Below the pieces are notes generated by a model. That model was not told the origin of the DNA. It saw nothing but the letters and a program-made list of their open reading frames with translations, and made no database searches. A stretch of 64,000 nucleotides of DNA from SR-FBR-E99 sp963732365 (GTDB taxonomy: Bacteria; Bacteroidota; Bacteroidia; Bacteroidales; VadinHA17). Shown piece after piece: positions 34,801 to 44,284 of the stretch (the first letter of the stretch is position 1; every line of letters begins with the position of its first letter). The stretch is taken from NCBI GenBank assembly GCA_963732365.1, contig CAVSZC010000001.1:124001-188000 (forward strand), written 5' to 3'. A program made the position numbers and the translations under genes.

Positions 34801-36096
34801 TCAACCACGGTACTTGTAAATTTTTTCCCATCTCGAAACCAGTTGCTTCCTTATCTCATCTTCGCGCGGATTTGAGCCCGGGTCATAAAATATCTTACCT
34901 GACAACTCATCAGGAAGGTAATTCTCCGTTACAAAGTTACCTTCGAAATCATGAGCGTACTTGTACCCCTTGTGATATCCGATATCCTTCATCAGTTTTG
35001 TCGGAGCATTCCTGAGATGAAGCGGCACCGGGAGGTCACCGTGCTCATGCACTGCCCCGATGGCATTTTCAATTGCCATGTATGAAGCATTGCTTTTGGG
35101 AGAGGTTGCCAGGTAAACGGCAGTCTCTGACAAAATAATTCTTGATTCGGGCCATCCGACCATATTCACTGCGTTGAAACAGGCCTGTGCAAGGAGAAGG
35201 GCGTTGGGATTTGCCAGGCCGATATCCTCAGCGGCCAGTATGACCATCCTCCGGGCAATGAATTTTACATCTTCGCCGCCCTCCACCATCCTTGCGAGCC
35301 AGTAAACGGCAGCATTGGGATCAGAACCCCTGAGCGACTTGATGAATGCCGAGATTATGTCAAAATGCTGCTCGCCGTTCTTGTCATACAATGCAAGATT
35401 CTGCTGAACATGGCTCAGCACCAGTTCATCCGTTATTATAATATCAGCACTGCCCTTCTCGGTCTCGAGAGAGACAGTAAGTTCAAGAGCGTTGTACAGC
35501 TTCCGGGCGTCACCCCCGCTGATCCGTATCAGAGCCTCGTAACCCTCAACCCGGACGTTATATGCGGAAAGATAGTGGTCTACTGTCAGCGCCCTGGATA
35601 CCAGTCCCTTAAGCGTCTCATCATCAAGTGGCTTAAGGATATACACCTGGCACCGTGAGAGAAGCGGCGCGATCACTTCAAAGGAAGGGTTTTCTGTCGT
35701 TGCACCGATGAGGGTTATTATTCCCTGCTCCACCGCCCCAAGCAGTGAGTCCTGCTGTGATTTGTTAAACCGATGGATCTCGTCGATGAAAAGTATCGGG
35801 TTAGGCCTCCCGAAGAACTGCTGCCCTTTTGCCTTTTCAATGGTCTCCCTTACCTCCCTGACGCCGCTGTTCACGGCACTAAGCTGAAAAAATGACCTGC
35901 CGAGCTGCAGTGATACGATCCTGGCCAGTGACGTCTTGCCAACCCCTGGAGGCCCCCACAGGATGAAGGAGGGAACATTACCCGACTCTATCACCTTCCT
36001 CAGCACCCCATCAGGCCCCACGAGGTGATCCTGGCCAACAAAGTCATCAAGTGATTTTGGCCTCAGTCTGTCGGCAAGTGGCTGATTTGAAAACAT
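34801..36096 (-). CDS. rarA: Replication-associated recombination protein A (RarA/MgsA)
   Basis: The ATG at 36096 (MFSNQPLADRLRPKSLDDFVGQ) gives 431 residues, the family length. A longer frame to 36186 has no family similarity. RarA is an AAA+ ATPase related to clamp-loader and RuvB proteins that acts at stalled replication forks. It has Walker A (WGPPGVGKTSLARIV), Walker B (LFIDEIHRFNKSQQD), sensor 1 (LIGATTENPSFEV) and the C-terminal tetramerisation domain (RGSDPNAAVYWLARMVEGGE). Confidence 0.95.
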   Translation of the reverse strand: MFSNQPLADRLRPKSLDDFVGQDHLVGPDGVLRKVIESGNVPSFILWGPPGVGKTSLARIVSLQLGRSFFQLSAVNSGVREVRETIEKAKGQQFFGRPNPILFIDEIHRFNKSQQDSLLGAVEQGIITLIGATTENPSFEVIAPLLSRCQVYILKPLDDETLKGLVSRALTVDHYLSAYNVRVEGYEALIRISGGDARKLYNALELTVSLETEKGSADIIITDELVLSHVQQNLALYDKNGEQHFDIISAFIKSLRGSDPNAAVYWLARMVEGGEDVKFIARRMVILAAEDIGLANPNALLLAQACFNAVNMVGWPESRIILSETAVYLATSPKSNASYMAIENAIGAVHEHGDLPVPLHLRNAPTKLMKDIGYHKGYKYAHDFEGNFVTENYLPDELSGKIFYDPGSNPREDEIRKQLVSRWEKIYKYRG

Positions 36097-36229
36097 CAGG
36101 ATAATTTGAGGAATCAGGCGCAAATTATGACAAATTAGCGGATACTGAAAGCCTGACATCATACTTTCTTTTACATCATTCTGCACCGGTATTCTTTTTT
36201 TTCTACATTTAATGACTTAAAAACTTGTT

Positions 36230-37930
36230 ATGAGACTCCTGTTATTTACTTTGCTTATCCTGCCACTCCTTTTCTCCGGGTGTGGCCTGCGTGATCAACC
36301 CTCGATTGTCACTGGCAAAGACATTGATGTCGGGAATGCGATGGTTGTCTCAGCTCACCCGGAGGCTTCCCGCATAGGTGCCGGGGTGATGGCTGCAGGA
36401 GGCAATGCCGTTGATGCAGCAGTGGCTGTTGAATATGCTCTTGCCGTCTGTTACCCGACAGCCGGAAACATAGGAGGAGGCGGTTTTATGGTTGTGAGGC
36501 TCGCTGACGGCACAACTGATGCCATCGATTACCGGGAGAAAGCTCCATCAGCCGCTCACCGTGACATGTATCTCGACAGCACCGGCAACGTCATCGAAAG
36601 ACTCAGTCTCGATACTCACCTTTCTGCCGGCGTCCCGGGTACCGTTGACGGAACGCTCTATGCTCACTCACTCTATGGAAAGCTGAGCCTGGAAAGAATA
36701 ATACAACCTGCCATAGACCTGGCTGTCAACGGCTTTCCCCTCACAGCCAGTCAGGCTGCCTCGCTCAACGGGATGAGGGAGACGTTCATTCAGCGCAATG
36801 ATCATCCTGTGGCATTCGTAAGGGATCTTCCATGGCGGGAGGGAGACACGCTGCGCCAGCCTGAGCTTGGTGAGACACTGAAAAGGATACGCGACAAAGG
36901 AAGGGAGGGCTTCTATGATGGGGAGACTGCAGAGATGCTTATTGCCGAGTGTACAGGGGGCAACGGTATCATGACCTCCGCTGATCTGAGGGAATACAGG
37001 TCAGTGAGCAGGGATCCCATAGAAACAGAATATCGCGGATATAAGGTTATCTCAATGCCGCCTCCTTCAAGCGGCGGCATCCTGCTCGCACAGCTCCTTA
37101 CAATGACAGAGATGACATCCCGCGAGACAGACTCCTTCATGCGACCCTCAACCATGCACCTGATGGCCGAAGCAGAGCGCAGAGCCTTTGCTGACAGGGC
37201 TCACTTCCTCGGAGACCCTGACTTTGCGGACATTCCTGTTGCAGGTCTGCTAAACAAAGAATACCTGTCACAGCGAACGGCTGACATTGACCCGGAGAGA
37301 GCCACCCCCTCCTCATCGGTCACTCATGGTACAGTGACTTACAGTGAGAGTGAGGAGACCACACACTATTCGGTTGTGGATGCCCTGGGAAATGCGGTAG
37401 CGGGCACGACAACACTCAATAACAGCTACGGCACCGCCATCGTTGTCAAAGGAGCAGGCTTTATACTCAACGACCAGATGGATGATTTCTCGGTTAAACC
37501 CGGCACCCCGAACCTGTATGGTCTCATAGGAGGGGAGGCAAACGCCGTCGCTCCGGGAAAGAGGATGCTCAGCTCGATGACACCTACCATCATTGAGAAG
37601 GATGGTTCACTCTTCATGGTCCTTGGCTCACCCGGCGGATCTACGATCATAACCACAGTATTCCAGGTTATTAGAAATGTCATTGATTTTGGCATGGGCA
37701 TCTATGATGCGGTGGCAGCACCACGGTTTCACCACCAGTGGATACCCGACGTCATCAGTTATGAAGCCGGCACCCTCGACAGTCTCATCATCACTGAACT
37801 TAAGAGCATGGGGCATCAACTTTCACCCCGTGGTGCCATTGGCCGCGCAGATGCAATAATGATAGGTGCTGACGGTCGCCGCTATGCCGGCGCCGACCCC
37901 CGCGGAGATGATACAGCAGCCGGATGGTAG
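36230..37930 (+). CDS. ggt: Gamma-glutamyltransferase, lipoprotein form
   Basis: The 566-residue precursor has a lipoprotein signal peptide with the lipobox LFSG-C at residue 18, so the enzyme is probably membrane-anchored on the periplasmic side. GGT cleaves glutathione and other gamma-glutamyl compounds and transfers the glutamyl group. The N-terminal nucleophile is T377 in ETTHYSVVDA, where the precursor splits into large and small subunits. Other signatures are NAVDAAVAVEYALAVCYPTAG, GIMTSADLREYRSV, PSSGGILLAQLL and LGSPGGSTIITTVFQ. It stands alone on the plus strand. Confidence 0.95.
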   Translation: MRLLLFTLLILPLLFSGCGLRDQPSIVTGKDIDVGNAMVVSAHPEASRIGAGVMAAGGNAVDAAVAVEYALAVCYPTAGNIGGGGFMVVRLADGTTDAIDYREKAPSAAHRDMYLDSTGNVIERLSLDTHLSAGVPGTVDGTLYAHSLYGKLSLERIIQPAIDLAVNGFPLTASQAASLNGMRETFIQRNDHPVAFVRDLPWREGDTLRQPELGETLKRIRDKGREGFYDGETAEMLIAECTGGNGIMTSADLREYRSVSRDPIETEYRGYKVISMPPPSSGGILLAQLLTMTEMTSRETDSFMRPSTMHLMAEAERRAFADRAHFLGDPDFADIPVAGLLNKEYLSQRTADIDPERATPSSSVTHGTVTYSESEETTHYSVVDALGNAVAGTTTLNNSYGTAIVVKGAGFILNDQMDDFSVKPGTPNLYGLIGGEANAVAPGKRMLSSMTPTIIEKDGSLFMVLGSPGGSTIITTVFQVIRNVIDFGMGIYDAVAAPRFHHQWIPDVISYEAGTLDSLIITELKSMGHQLSPRGAIGRADAIMIGADGRRYAGADPRGDDTAAGW

Positions 37931-38085
37931 TGCAGCATGACAAAGACAATTTTACCTTTTTCGGGGAAAATATTTTCTTTAAATGAAATAAATTAATACT
38001 TTTAGCAATTAAATTCCGGATTAAAGGGATGATTTACGTAACGAACCTAATTTAGTAACAGGATATCTTCAAATTCCGTGTAACT

Positions 38086-39243
38086 ATGAAAAAACCTCTG
38101 CTGATTACCATAATAATCCTGGTAGTTCTGCTGGCTCTGCCAGCAGTGAACTTCATCAGATGGGCTTTCCAGGAAAAGAAACCAATGGACATCGTCATTC
38201 TTGACAAAACAGTGCCGACATTTGACAGGCTGGGGCACCGTTCCCTGGTATATGTACTTACCAATGATCGTTTTGTCAGGAAAGAAAAGGGTGGCAGTTT
38301 CTCGGCAGCAAAGGACTACTATGGGTTTGTTCCGCTGAGGCCGGAACGGGAGAAGCAGTTCAGGAAAAGGGATTTCCGTCTCACGGAACTGCTCGAACTT
38401 GCAGATAACAATGATGCGCTTTATTATGCCGATACATACGGGGTATTTTTCAACGACTGGTACCAGGGGATCAAGAAAGCAAGAAAGTCACGCAGGCTCT
38501 ACGGCGGGCTGAACAACAACGATTATCTGCTCATGTCAGAGATGAAGAACCGTGATAAACTGGTGATACTGGAGTACAATACATTTGATTTTCCCACGGC
38601 TCCGCTGGAGAAGTTCAAGACCGAGGAACTTTTAGGGATAAGTTCCACAGGGTGGATGGGTCAGTACTACCACAGTCTTGACACTGTGTCAGCACATGGG
38701 GTTCCGGGATGGATGCCGGCGCTTTACAGAAAACAATACCTCGAGCCGTGGACATTCACCAATCCGGGTGTTGTGCTTCTCAAAGAAAACAGCATCATTG
38801 TCCTCGAAGAGGGTAAACACCTTGCCACTGCCTTGCCACTTATCACTACCTCCGAGACTGCCGCAGCAAGGTTAAGCGTTGCGCCGGCAGTGACATTTGT
38901 TAGCAGCTTTGATGTTATCAACCCTGGACAGAATGATGTTATCTCCTACTTTAATCTGAGGACAACGCCGGCAGGCGACACCCTTCTGGCTGTCAATGAT
39001 CTTCAGGCTTCGTTCCCTGCAGTGGTGCAGGAGCCCGGCAACGGTAACACCTACTATTTCTCAGGCGATTTTTCAAATAACAAGATACCCTTCTGGACCT
39101 CCAGGTTCAAGGGGATGGACAAAATGAACAGGCTGCTCTACACTGATAATCCTGAAGACAGCGAAAGATTCTTCTGGCTCTATTACAAGCCCCTTATCAA
39201 GGGATTGTTCAATGAGTATTATGCTGCTTCCTCAGGGAAGTAG
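38086..39243 (+). CDS. Unknown N-terminally anchored protein
   Basis: The 385-residue protein is not recognised. An N-terminal hydrophobic segment (residues 4-30) is either an uncleaved signal or a membrane anchor. The rest is soluble and rich in aromatic residues, with segments such as MDIVILDKTVP, RSLVYVLTNDRF, ALYYADTYGVFFNDWYQG and YYFSGDFSNNKIPFW. That start-strand and aspartate-rich pattern is reminiscent of a Rossmann-like or hydrolase fold, but no catalytic motif can be assigned. It is monocistronic and ends with a strong terminator. Confidence 0.75.
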   Translation: MKKPLLITIIILVVLLALPAVNFIRWAFQEKKPMDIVILDKTVPTFDRLGHRSLVYVLTNDRFVRKEKGGSFSAAKDYYGFVPLRPEREKQFRKRDFRLTELLELADNNDALYYADTYGVFFNDWYQGIKKARKSRRLYGGLNNNDYLLMSEMKNRDKLVILEYNTFDFPTAPLEKFKTEELLGISSTGWMGQYYHSLDTVSAHGVPGWMPALYRKQYLEPWTFTNPGVVLLKENSIIVLEEGKHLATALPLITTSETAAARLSVAPAVTFVSSFDVINPGQNDVISYFNLRTTPAGDTLLAVNDLQASFPAVVQEPGNGNTYYFSGDFSNNKIPFWTSRFKGMDKMNRLLYTDNPEDSERFFWLYYKPLIKGLFNEYYAASSGK

Positions 39244-39262
39244 AAAAGCCTGTAAAAAAGGC

Positions 39263-39286
39263 ATCCCGCTTTGGCGGGATTTTTTA
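39263..39286 (+). terminator. Intrinsic terminator, directly before the omega-amidase start
   Basis: ATCCCGC and GCGGGAT form a perfect 7-bp stem around TTTG, followed by six T. It lies 20 bases after the stop of the unknown gene and ends five bases before the next ATG at 39292. Confidence 0.85.
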
Positions 39287-39291
39287 TTTGT

Positions 39292-40062
39292 ATGAAAACA
39301 GCAGCATTACAGTGCAGCCTCGAATGGGAGGACAAGCGATCGAACACTGAACATCTCACGGAGATGCTGGAACTCATCGAGGGTGACACCGGCCTCGTCG
39401 TCCTTCCCGAGATGTTCACGACAGCCTTTTCGATGAACCCTGCCGCTCTGGCTGAAGGGATGGACGGTCCAACGGTCAGATGGATGAAGGAGACGGCATC
39501 CGCACGATCATTTGCCATCTGCGGATCAATCATTATCTCGGAAGACAACAACTTCTTCAACAGGTTACTGTTCGTTACACCGGAAGGTGATGTCGCTTTT
39601 TATGATAAACGTCACCTCCATTCAATGAGTGGTGAACAAAAAGCATATAGCCGTGGCAATAAGCAGGTTGTATACAGCTATAAAGAGTTTAACTTCAATC
39701 TTCAGATTTGCTACGACCTGAGGTTTCCTGTCTGGTCACGCAACAGGGGAGACAGCGATGTCATCATCTATTCGGCTAACTGGCCAGAGGTCCGGAACAA
39801 TGTCTGGAAGTCGCTGCTTGTTGCAAGGGCAATAGAGAATCAATGCTATGTTATCGGGGTGAACAGGGTTGGCACCAACCCTGACGGAACATCTTATTCG
39901 GGTGACTCACTCATCGTCGGTCCCCGGGGAGAGATTATGGCCTCCGGCGAACCAGGCAGGGAACTTGTGCTGTACGCTGACCTGTCGCGCGAGGCACTTG
40001 ACAAATTCAGGTCAGACATGCCTGTCTGGCGCGACGCCGACAACTTCACCCTCAATCTGTAA
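39292..40062 (+). CDS. Omega-amidase / carbon-nitrogen hydrolase (nitrilase family)
   Basis: The ATG at 39292 (MKTAALQCSLEW) gives 256 residues; the longer frame begins inside a terminator stem and was rejected. The nitrilase triad is E40 (LPEMF), K106 (YDKRH) and C140 (QICYDLRFP). The family hydrolyses C-N bonds; this YafV-like branch acts on alpha-ketoglutaramate and alpha-ketosuccinamate, products of glutamine transamination. The stop overlaps the convergent FAD/iron-sulfur gene by 11 bases. Confidence 0.9.
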   Translation: MKTAALQCSLEWEDKRSNTEHLTEMLELIEGDTGLVVLPEMFTTAFSMNPAALAEGMDGPTVRWMKETASARSFAICGSIIISEDNNFFNRLLFVTPEGDVAFYDKRHLHSMSGEQKAYSRGNKQVVYSYKEFNFNLQICYDLRFPVWSRNRGDSDVIIYSANWPEVRNNVWKSLLVARAIENQCYVIGVNRVGTNPDGTSYSGDSLIVGPRGEIMASGEPGRELVLYADLSREALDKFRSDMPVWRDADNFTLNL

Positions 40063-43000
40063 ACCCACCTTTAAATTTGCGATTTGCGATTTTCGATTTT
40101 GACTGTTGACTGTTGACTGTTGACTGTTGACTTTCAACTTTAGTCTTCAGTGCCTCAAAAAGTATCTCTGCCGGATGTTTCGTGCTCCGCCCCGTTCCGT
40201 CACTGATATGATGCCTGCAGCTCGTTCCCGGGGCCGACAACAGAGTCTTCGCCGATGCGGCCCTCACCTCTGGGAATAGAACCAGTTCCCCTATTTTCAC
40301 GGAGAGGTCATAATGCTCTTTTTCATACCCGAAAGCCCCCGCCATGCCGCAGCAGCCCGAGGGAATCTCTCTCACTGAGTAGCCGGAAGGGATTCCCAGC
40401 GCTTCGGTTACTGAGGCGGAGGTTGCAATGGACTTCTGCTGACAGTGGACGTGAACGAGCACCTCTGAACTTCTGTCAGTGAACATATCGGCAGTGATGT
40501 TTCCCTTGCGGTACTCCCTGACAATAAACTCCTCGAACAGCAGAGCGTTCTTCGCAATACTCCGGGCTTTTTCACGGTATGCTTCCCCCGCCAGATCAGG
40601 ATACTCATCCCTGAATCCGAGTAACGCCGATGGTTCCAGTCCTACTAGCGGAGTCTCCTCACTTACCAGGGGAGAAAAGATCTCAATATTTCTGTTGATA
40701 TGTTTTCTTGCTTTCCGAAGGAACCCTTTTGAAATATGTGTCCTTGCGCTCGGACTATGTCTGACAGTCAGCACCCTGTAACCAAGTGACGTAAGCAGCC
40801 TGACAGCGGCAATACCGACACCTGTGTCATTATGGTCTGTGAACTCGTCTATGAAGAGCCAGAGCTGACCGATCGGCTTTGCAGGATTGCAGTTTTTCAG
40901 ATTGAGGTTAAGCCATCGCCTGAGGGTCACAGGAGCCAGTCGCGGTATGCTCCTGGCTGAGGCAAATCCTGTTAATCTCTTAATCATCAACGAGGTAATC
41001 CTGTTTGATGCAAAGAAGTTGAAAATCCCGGGTATTGGTGAGAAAAGGCTGTTGATGCGAGGGAGGGAAGCGATAAGCTGAGTCCTAAGTGATGGACGGT
41101 GAAGGTCATTATAATGCTGCAGAAACTCCGACTTCATCTTGGCGATGTCGACACCTGACGGACACTCGCTGCGGCACCCCTTGCATGCGAGACAGAGGTC
41201 AAGGATGTCATATATCTCCCTGCTGTCCCACGGATCTTCATTGCCTGCATAAAACATCTCCCTGAATATATTTGCTCTGGCCCTTGTAGTAAGGCGCTCA
41301 TCGCCTGTTGCCATATAACTGGGGCACATTGTCCCGCCTATCAGGCTGCTCTTGCGGCAGTCACCGGAGCCGTTGCATTTCTCCGCAGCCCTTACAATGC
41401 CGCCCTCAGCCGAGAAGTCATACCATGTCCGGGGTACGGGAGTAGGCTGCCCGGGTATATATCTCAGAGAGGTGTCCATCGGCGGGGTGTTGACAATCTT
41501 GCCGGGATTGAGGATGTTGCCGGGATCAAATGCCTGCTTCAGATCTTTGTTTAACTGATAGTTATGTTCTCCCAATATAAGAGGGATGAACTCACCTCTC
41601 AGTCGCCCGTCACCGTGCTCACCGCTGATGGAGCCTTTGTAGCGCTTGACTATGAACGCGGTTTTTTCACCTATAATCCGCAGGAGCTTTGCATCATCCG
41701 GGTCCTTCAGGTTAATGATCGGCCTGATATGCAACTCTCCTGAGCCGATATGTGCATGATAAACCGATTCCTTGCCGTACGAGGCAAGCATCTCCTCCAC
41801 ATCCGTGACAAAGTCGCCCAGACGGTCAACAGCTACGGCACAGTCTTCGATGAGTGTAATTGGCCTGGCATCGCCGGGCATATTGGACAACAGTCCGAGG
41901 CCTGCCTTCCGGAGATCCCATACCCGCTTCATCTCATTGCCCCACACCACAGGGAAGGCATATCCCAGTCCGGCTGACCTCAGATCACGCTCCAGGGCAG
42001 CGGCAGATGACTTTATCTCTTCCGGTTCATTAGCGCAGAGCTCCACAAAGAGAAGGGCTCCGGGTTCACCTTCGATAAAAAACCTGTTTCCTCTCTGGCT
42101 CTCTGCTCCTTCAGCAAGGGAGAGTATCTTGTGGTCCATCATCTCAACTGCCCATGGCTTATGGGTGAGGGCAATGAGGTTGGCGCTGAAGGCATCGTTG
42201 CGGTCCCTCAGATGAACGCATACCAGTGCCTTCACAGGGGGAGGGAGAGGCACCAGCGCCAGTCTGGCCTCGGTGACGAGAGCCAGTGTCCCTTCAGACC
42301 CTGCAATGATCCTTGCGAGGTTGAGAGGCCTGTCGCAGCCCGGTGTAAAGGGCTCGCTGTCAAGGAGATCATCAAGAGCATATCCCGTATTGCGCCTGGG
42401 GACACGCTTCTCCGGATATTCGTTTGCAATCGCCTCCCTGTTCTCCTCATTATCCATTATGTCTCTCACAGCGCGGTAAATATCTCCTTCAGATCCCGGC
42501 AGAGAGCATTTTTGCAGCAGTTCCTCAGGGGTCACATCGCCGAAACTTACCTCCGAGCCGTCATGAAGGAGGGCCTTCACCTCAAGAAGATGATCGCGGA
42601 CCGAGCCGTATACCACTGAATGAAGCCCGCATCCGTTATTCCCGATCATCCCTCCGATATTGCACCGGCTTGATGTCGAAGTCTCCGGCCCGAACATCAG
42701 CCCTTCCTTCTTCAGAATGGCATTGAGTTCATCAGGTACCACACCCGGTTCAACCCTGACCCATCTCCCTTCTCTGTTGATCTCTATTACCTTTCTGAAG
42801 TGTCGCGAAAAATCCGCGATGATGCCTGATCCTACCACCTGGCCTGCAAGAGAAGTGCCGGCAGCCCTGGCTATGATGCCTGTTTTATTTATGGCGGCAA
42901 ATGAGAGGAGCTTCTTCAGGTCAGAAACGTTCTGCGGAAAGAAGACTGCAAGCGGCTCCTCGCGATAGATAGAGGCATCAGTGGCATACATAAGCCTCGA

Positions 43001-43078
43001 AACCCTGTCAATCCTCATTTCGCCTTCGACAGACGCAGCAAAATTCGCAAGTTCATCTTTAAAAAAATCTGCCTTCAT
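40052..43078 (-). CDS. FAD-binding and 4Fe-4S oxidoreductase, GlcD-GlcF fusion (D-lactate/glycolate dehydrogenase-like)
   Basis: The ATG at 43078 (MKADFFKDELANF) gives 1008 residues. Residues about 20-530 are an FAD-binding type 4 domain (VRVEPGVVPDELN, GNNGCGLHSVVYGS) with the FAD-oxidase C-terminal domain (SGEHGDGRLRGEF). Residues about 560-660 hold iron-sulfur motifs, CNGSGDCRKS and CLACKGCRSECPSG. The last part has CCG-type cysteine domains (SGCCGMAGAFGYEKEHYD). The family oxidises D-2-hydroxyacids such as lactate, passing electrons to quinone or another carrier. The C-terminal 25 or so residues (VESQQSTVNSQQS and on) are translated from a short tandem repeat and look like an added tail. 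Confidence 0.88.
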   Translation of the reverse strand: MKADFFKDELANFAASVEGEMRIDRVSRLMYATDASIYREEPLAVFFPQNVSDLKKLLSFAAINKTGIIARAAGTSLAGQVVGSGIIADFSRHFRKVIEINREGRWVRVEPGVVPDELNAILKKEGLMFGPETSTSSRCNIGGMIGNNGCGLHSVVYGSVRDHLLEVKALLHDGSEVSFGDVTPEELLQKCSLPGSEGDIYRAVRDIMDNEENREAIANEYPEKRVPRRNTGYALDDLLDSEPFTPGCDRPLNLARIIAGSEGTLALVTEARLALVPLPPPVKALVCVHLRDRNDAFSANLIALTHKPWAVEMMDHKILSLAEGAESQRGNRFFIEGEPGALLFVELCANEPEEIKSSAAALERDLRSAGLGYAFPVVWGNEMKRVWDLRKAGLGLLSNMPGDARPITLIEDCAVAVDRLGDFVTDVEEMLASYGKESVYHAHIGSGELHIRPIINLKDPDDAKLLRIIGEKTAFIVKRYKGSISGEHGDGRLRGEFIPLILGEHNYQLNKDLKQAFDPGNILNPGKIVNTPPMDTSLRYIPGQPTPVPRTWYDFSAEGGIVRAAEKCNGSGDCRKSSLIGGTMCPSYMATGDERLTTRARANIFREMFYAGNEDPWDSREIYDILDLCLACKGCRSECPSGVDIAKMKSEFLQHYNDLHRPSLRTQLIASLPRINSLFSPIPGIFNFFASNRITSLMIKRLTGFASARSIPRLAPVTLRRWLNLNLKNCNPAKPIGQLWLFIDEFTDHNDTGVGIAAVRLLTSLGYRVLTVRHSPSARTHISKGFLRKARKHINRNIEIFSPLVSEETPLVGLEPSALLGFRDEYPDLAGEAYREKARSIAKNALLFEEFIVREYRKGNITADMFTDRSSEVLVHVHCQQKSIATSASVTEALGIPSGYSVREIPSGCCGMAGAFGYEKEHYDLSVKIGELVLFPEVRAASAKTLLSAPGTSCRHHISDGTGRSTKHPAEILFEALKTKVESQQSTVNSQQSKSKIANRKFKGGFTD
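40080..40140. repeat. Short tandem repeat (GACTGTT and GATTTGC units) inside a gene end
   Basis: Four units of gactgtt, with flanking gatttgc/gattttc units, run over 60 bases. On the minus strand the repeat is the 3' end of the large oxidoreductase gene and encodes its tail. Confidence 0.75.
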
Positions 43079-43197
43079 CAGAAAGAAATATGAGTTCAAA
43101 AATATAGATTTGAACCCACAGGCGATGCATTACGGCATCATTTTGAAAAAAAAGTCCTGAAATATGCAAAATCTGACTTTAATCATGTAATTGATAA

Positions 43198-43227
43198 TTG
43201 CGCACTTACACTTTTTTAGTACTTTTA
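43198..43227 (+). promoter_or_regulatory. Putative promoter of the pta operon
   Basis: TTG at 43198-43200 is followed after 19 bases by TACTTTTA at 43220-43227, which matches seven of eight bases of TAnnTTTG when the last base is relaxed. This is the normal -33/-7 layout. The transcript would have a leader of about 31 bases before the pta ATG. Confidence 0.45.
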
Positions 43228-43264
43228 ACCCGGAAACAATTTTTAACTAAATTACTGATTTACA

Positions 43265-44272
43265 ATGGAATTGCTTGAGCAAATCAAACTTAATGCCAGA
43301 AAACATAACAAACGGATTGTTTTACCTGAAGGAACGGAGGAGCGAACGCTGAAGGCTGCAGACGTGGCAATAGCTGAGAATCTTGCGAGGATAACTCTCC
43401 TTGGTGATCCCTCAGAGATCAGGTCACTGGCAGATTCCCTCGGGCTGAAGAATATTGAAAGGGCGACAATCATCAATCCTGCTGATCATCCGATGAAGGG
43501 GAAGTATATTGATTTAATGCTTGAGCTGCGAAAGAGCAAAGGCCTCACAAGGGAGTTAGCCTCGAAGCTGATAGAGGATCCGCTTTACCTGGGCGTGATG
43601 ATGATCAAGAACGGTGACGCTGACGGTGAGGTTGCCGGTGCGAGAAACACTACGGGTGATGTACTCAGGCCGGCGTTTCAGTTTGTCAAGACAGCCCCCG
43701 GAATCTCTGTGGTCTCAGGAGCATTTATCATGATATTGAAAGACAAGGAGTTCGGTGCTGACGGCATTATAGTATTTGCTGACGGCGCTGTCCATCCTGA
43801 TCCGACGGATAAGGAACTTGCAGAGATAGCTGTTGCCACGGCGAGGACAACGAAAGCGATTGTGGGGGTTGAGCCCAAGGTGGCACTCCTGAGCTTCTCG
43901 ACCATGGGAAGCGCGAATCACGCACTTGTTGATAAGGTTGTGAGCGCCACGAAGATGGCGAAAGAGATGGCCCCTGAATTTATGTTCGAGGGTGAGCTGC
44001 AGGCTGACGCGGCACTAATTGAAGCCATAGGGCAGAAGAAGGCACCGGGAAGCAAGATTGCAGGCAAGGCCAACGTCCTGATATTCCCGAACCTTGAATG
44101 CGGGAATATTGCATATAAGCTCGTTGAGCGCCTGGCGCATGCACAGGCTATCGGCCCTGTGCTCCAGGGTATGGCAGCTCCCATAAATGACCTCTCGAGA
44201 GGCTGCTCTGTAAGTGATATCATTAACGTAATAGCCATCACTGCCAACCAGGCAGCAGGCATGACCAAGTAA
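43265..44272 (+). CDS. pta: Phosphate acetyltransferase
   Basis: The 335-residue protein is the short, single-domain Pta that swaps phosphate and CoA on acetyl groups. It begins MELLEQIKLNARKHNKRIVLPEG and has AGARNTTGDVLRPAFQFVKT, ADGAVHPDPT and the C-terminal GCSVSDIINVIAITANQA, all typical. It leads a five-gene operon for acyl phosphates, with ackA 12 bases downstream. Together they turn acetyl-CoA into acetate and ATP during fermentation. Confidence 0.96.
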   Translation: MELLEQIKLNARKHNKRIVLPEGTEERTLKAADVAIAENLARITLLGDPSEIRSLADSLGLKNIERATIINPADHPMKGKYIDLMLELRKSKGLTRELASKLIEDPLYLGVMMIKNGDADGEVAGARNTTGDVLRPAFQFVKTAPGISVVSGAFIMILKDKEFGADGIIVFADGAVHPDPTDKELAEIAVATARTTKAIVGVEPKVALLSFSTMGSANHALVDKVVSATKMAKEMAPEFMFEGELQADAALIEAIGQKKAPGSKIAGKANVLIFPNLECGNIAYKLVERLAHAQAIGPVLQGMAAPINDLSRGCSVSDIINVIAITANQAAGMTK

Positions 44273-44284
44273 CAACATTAAACC

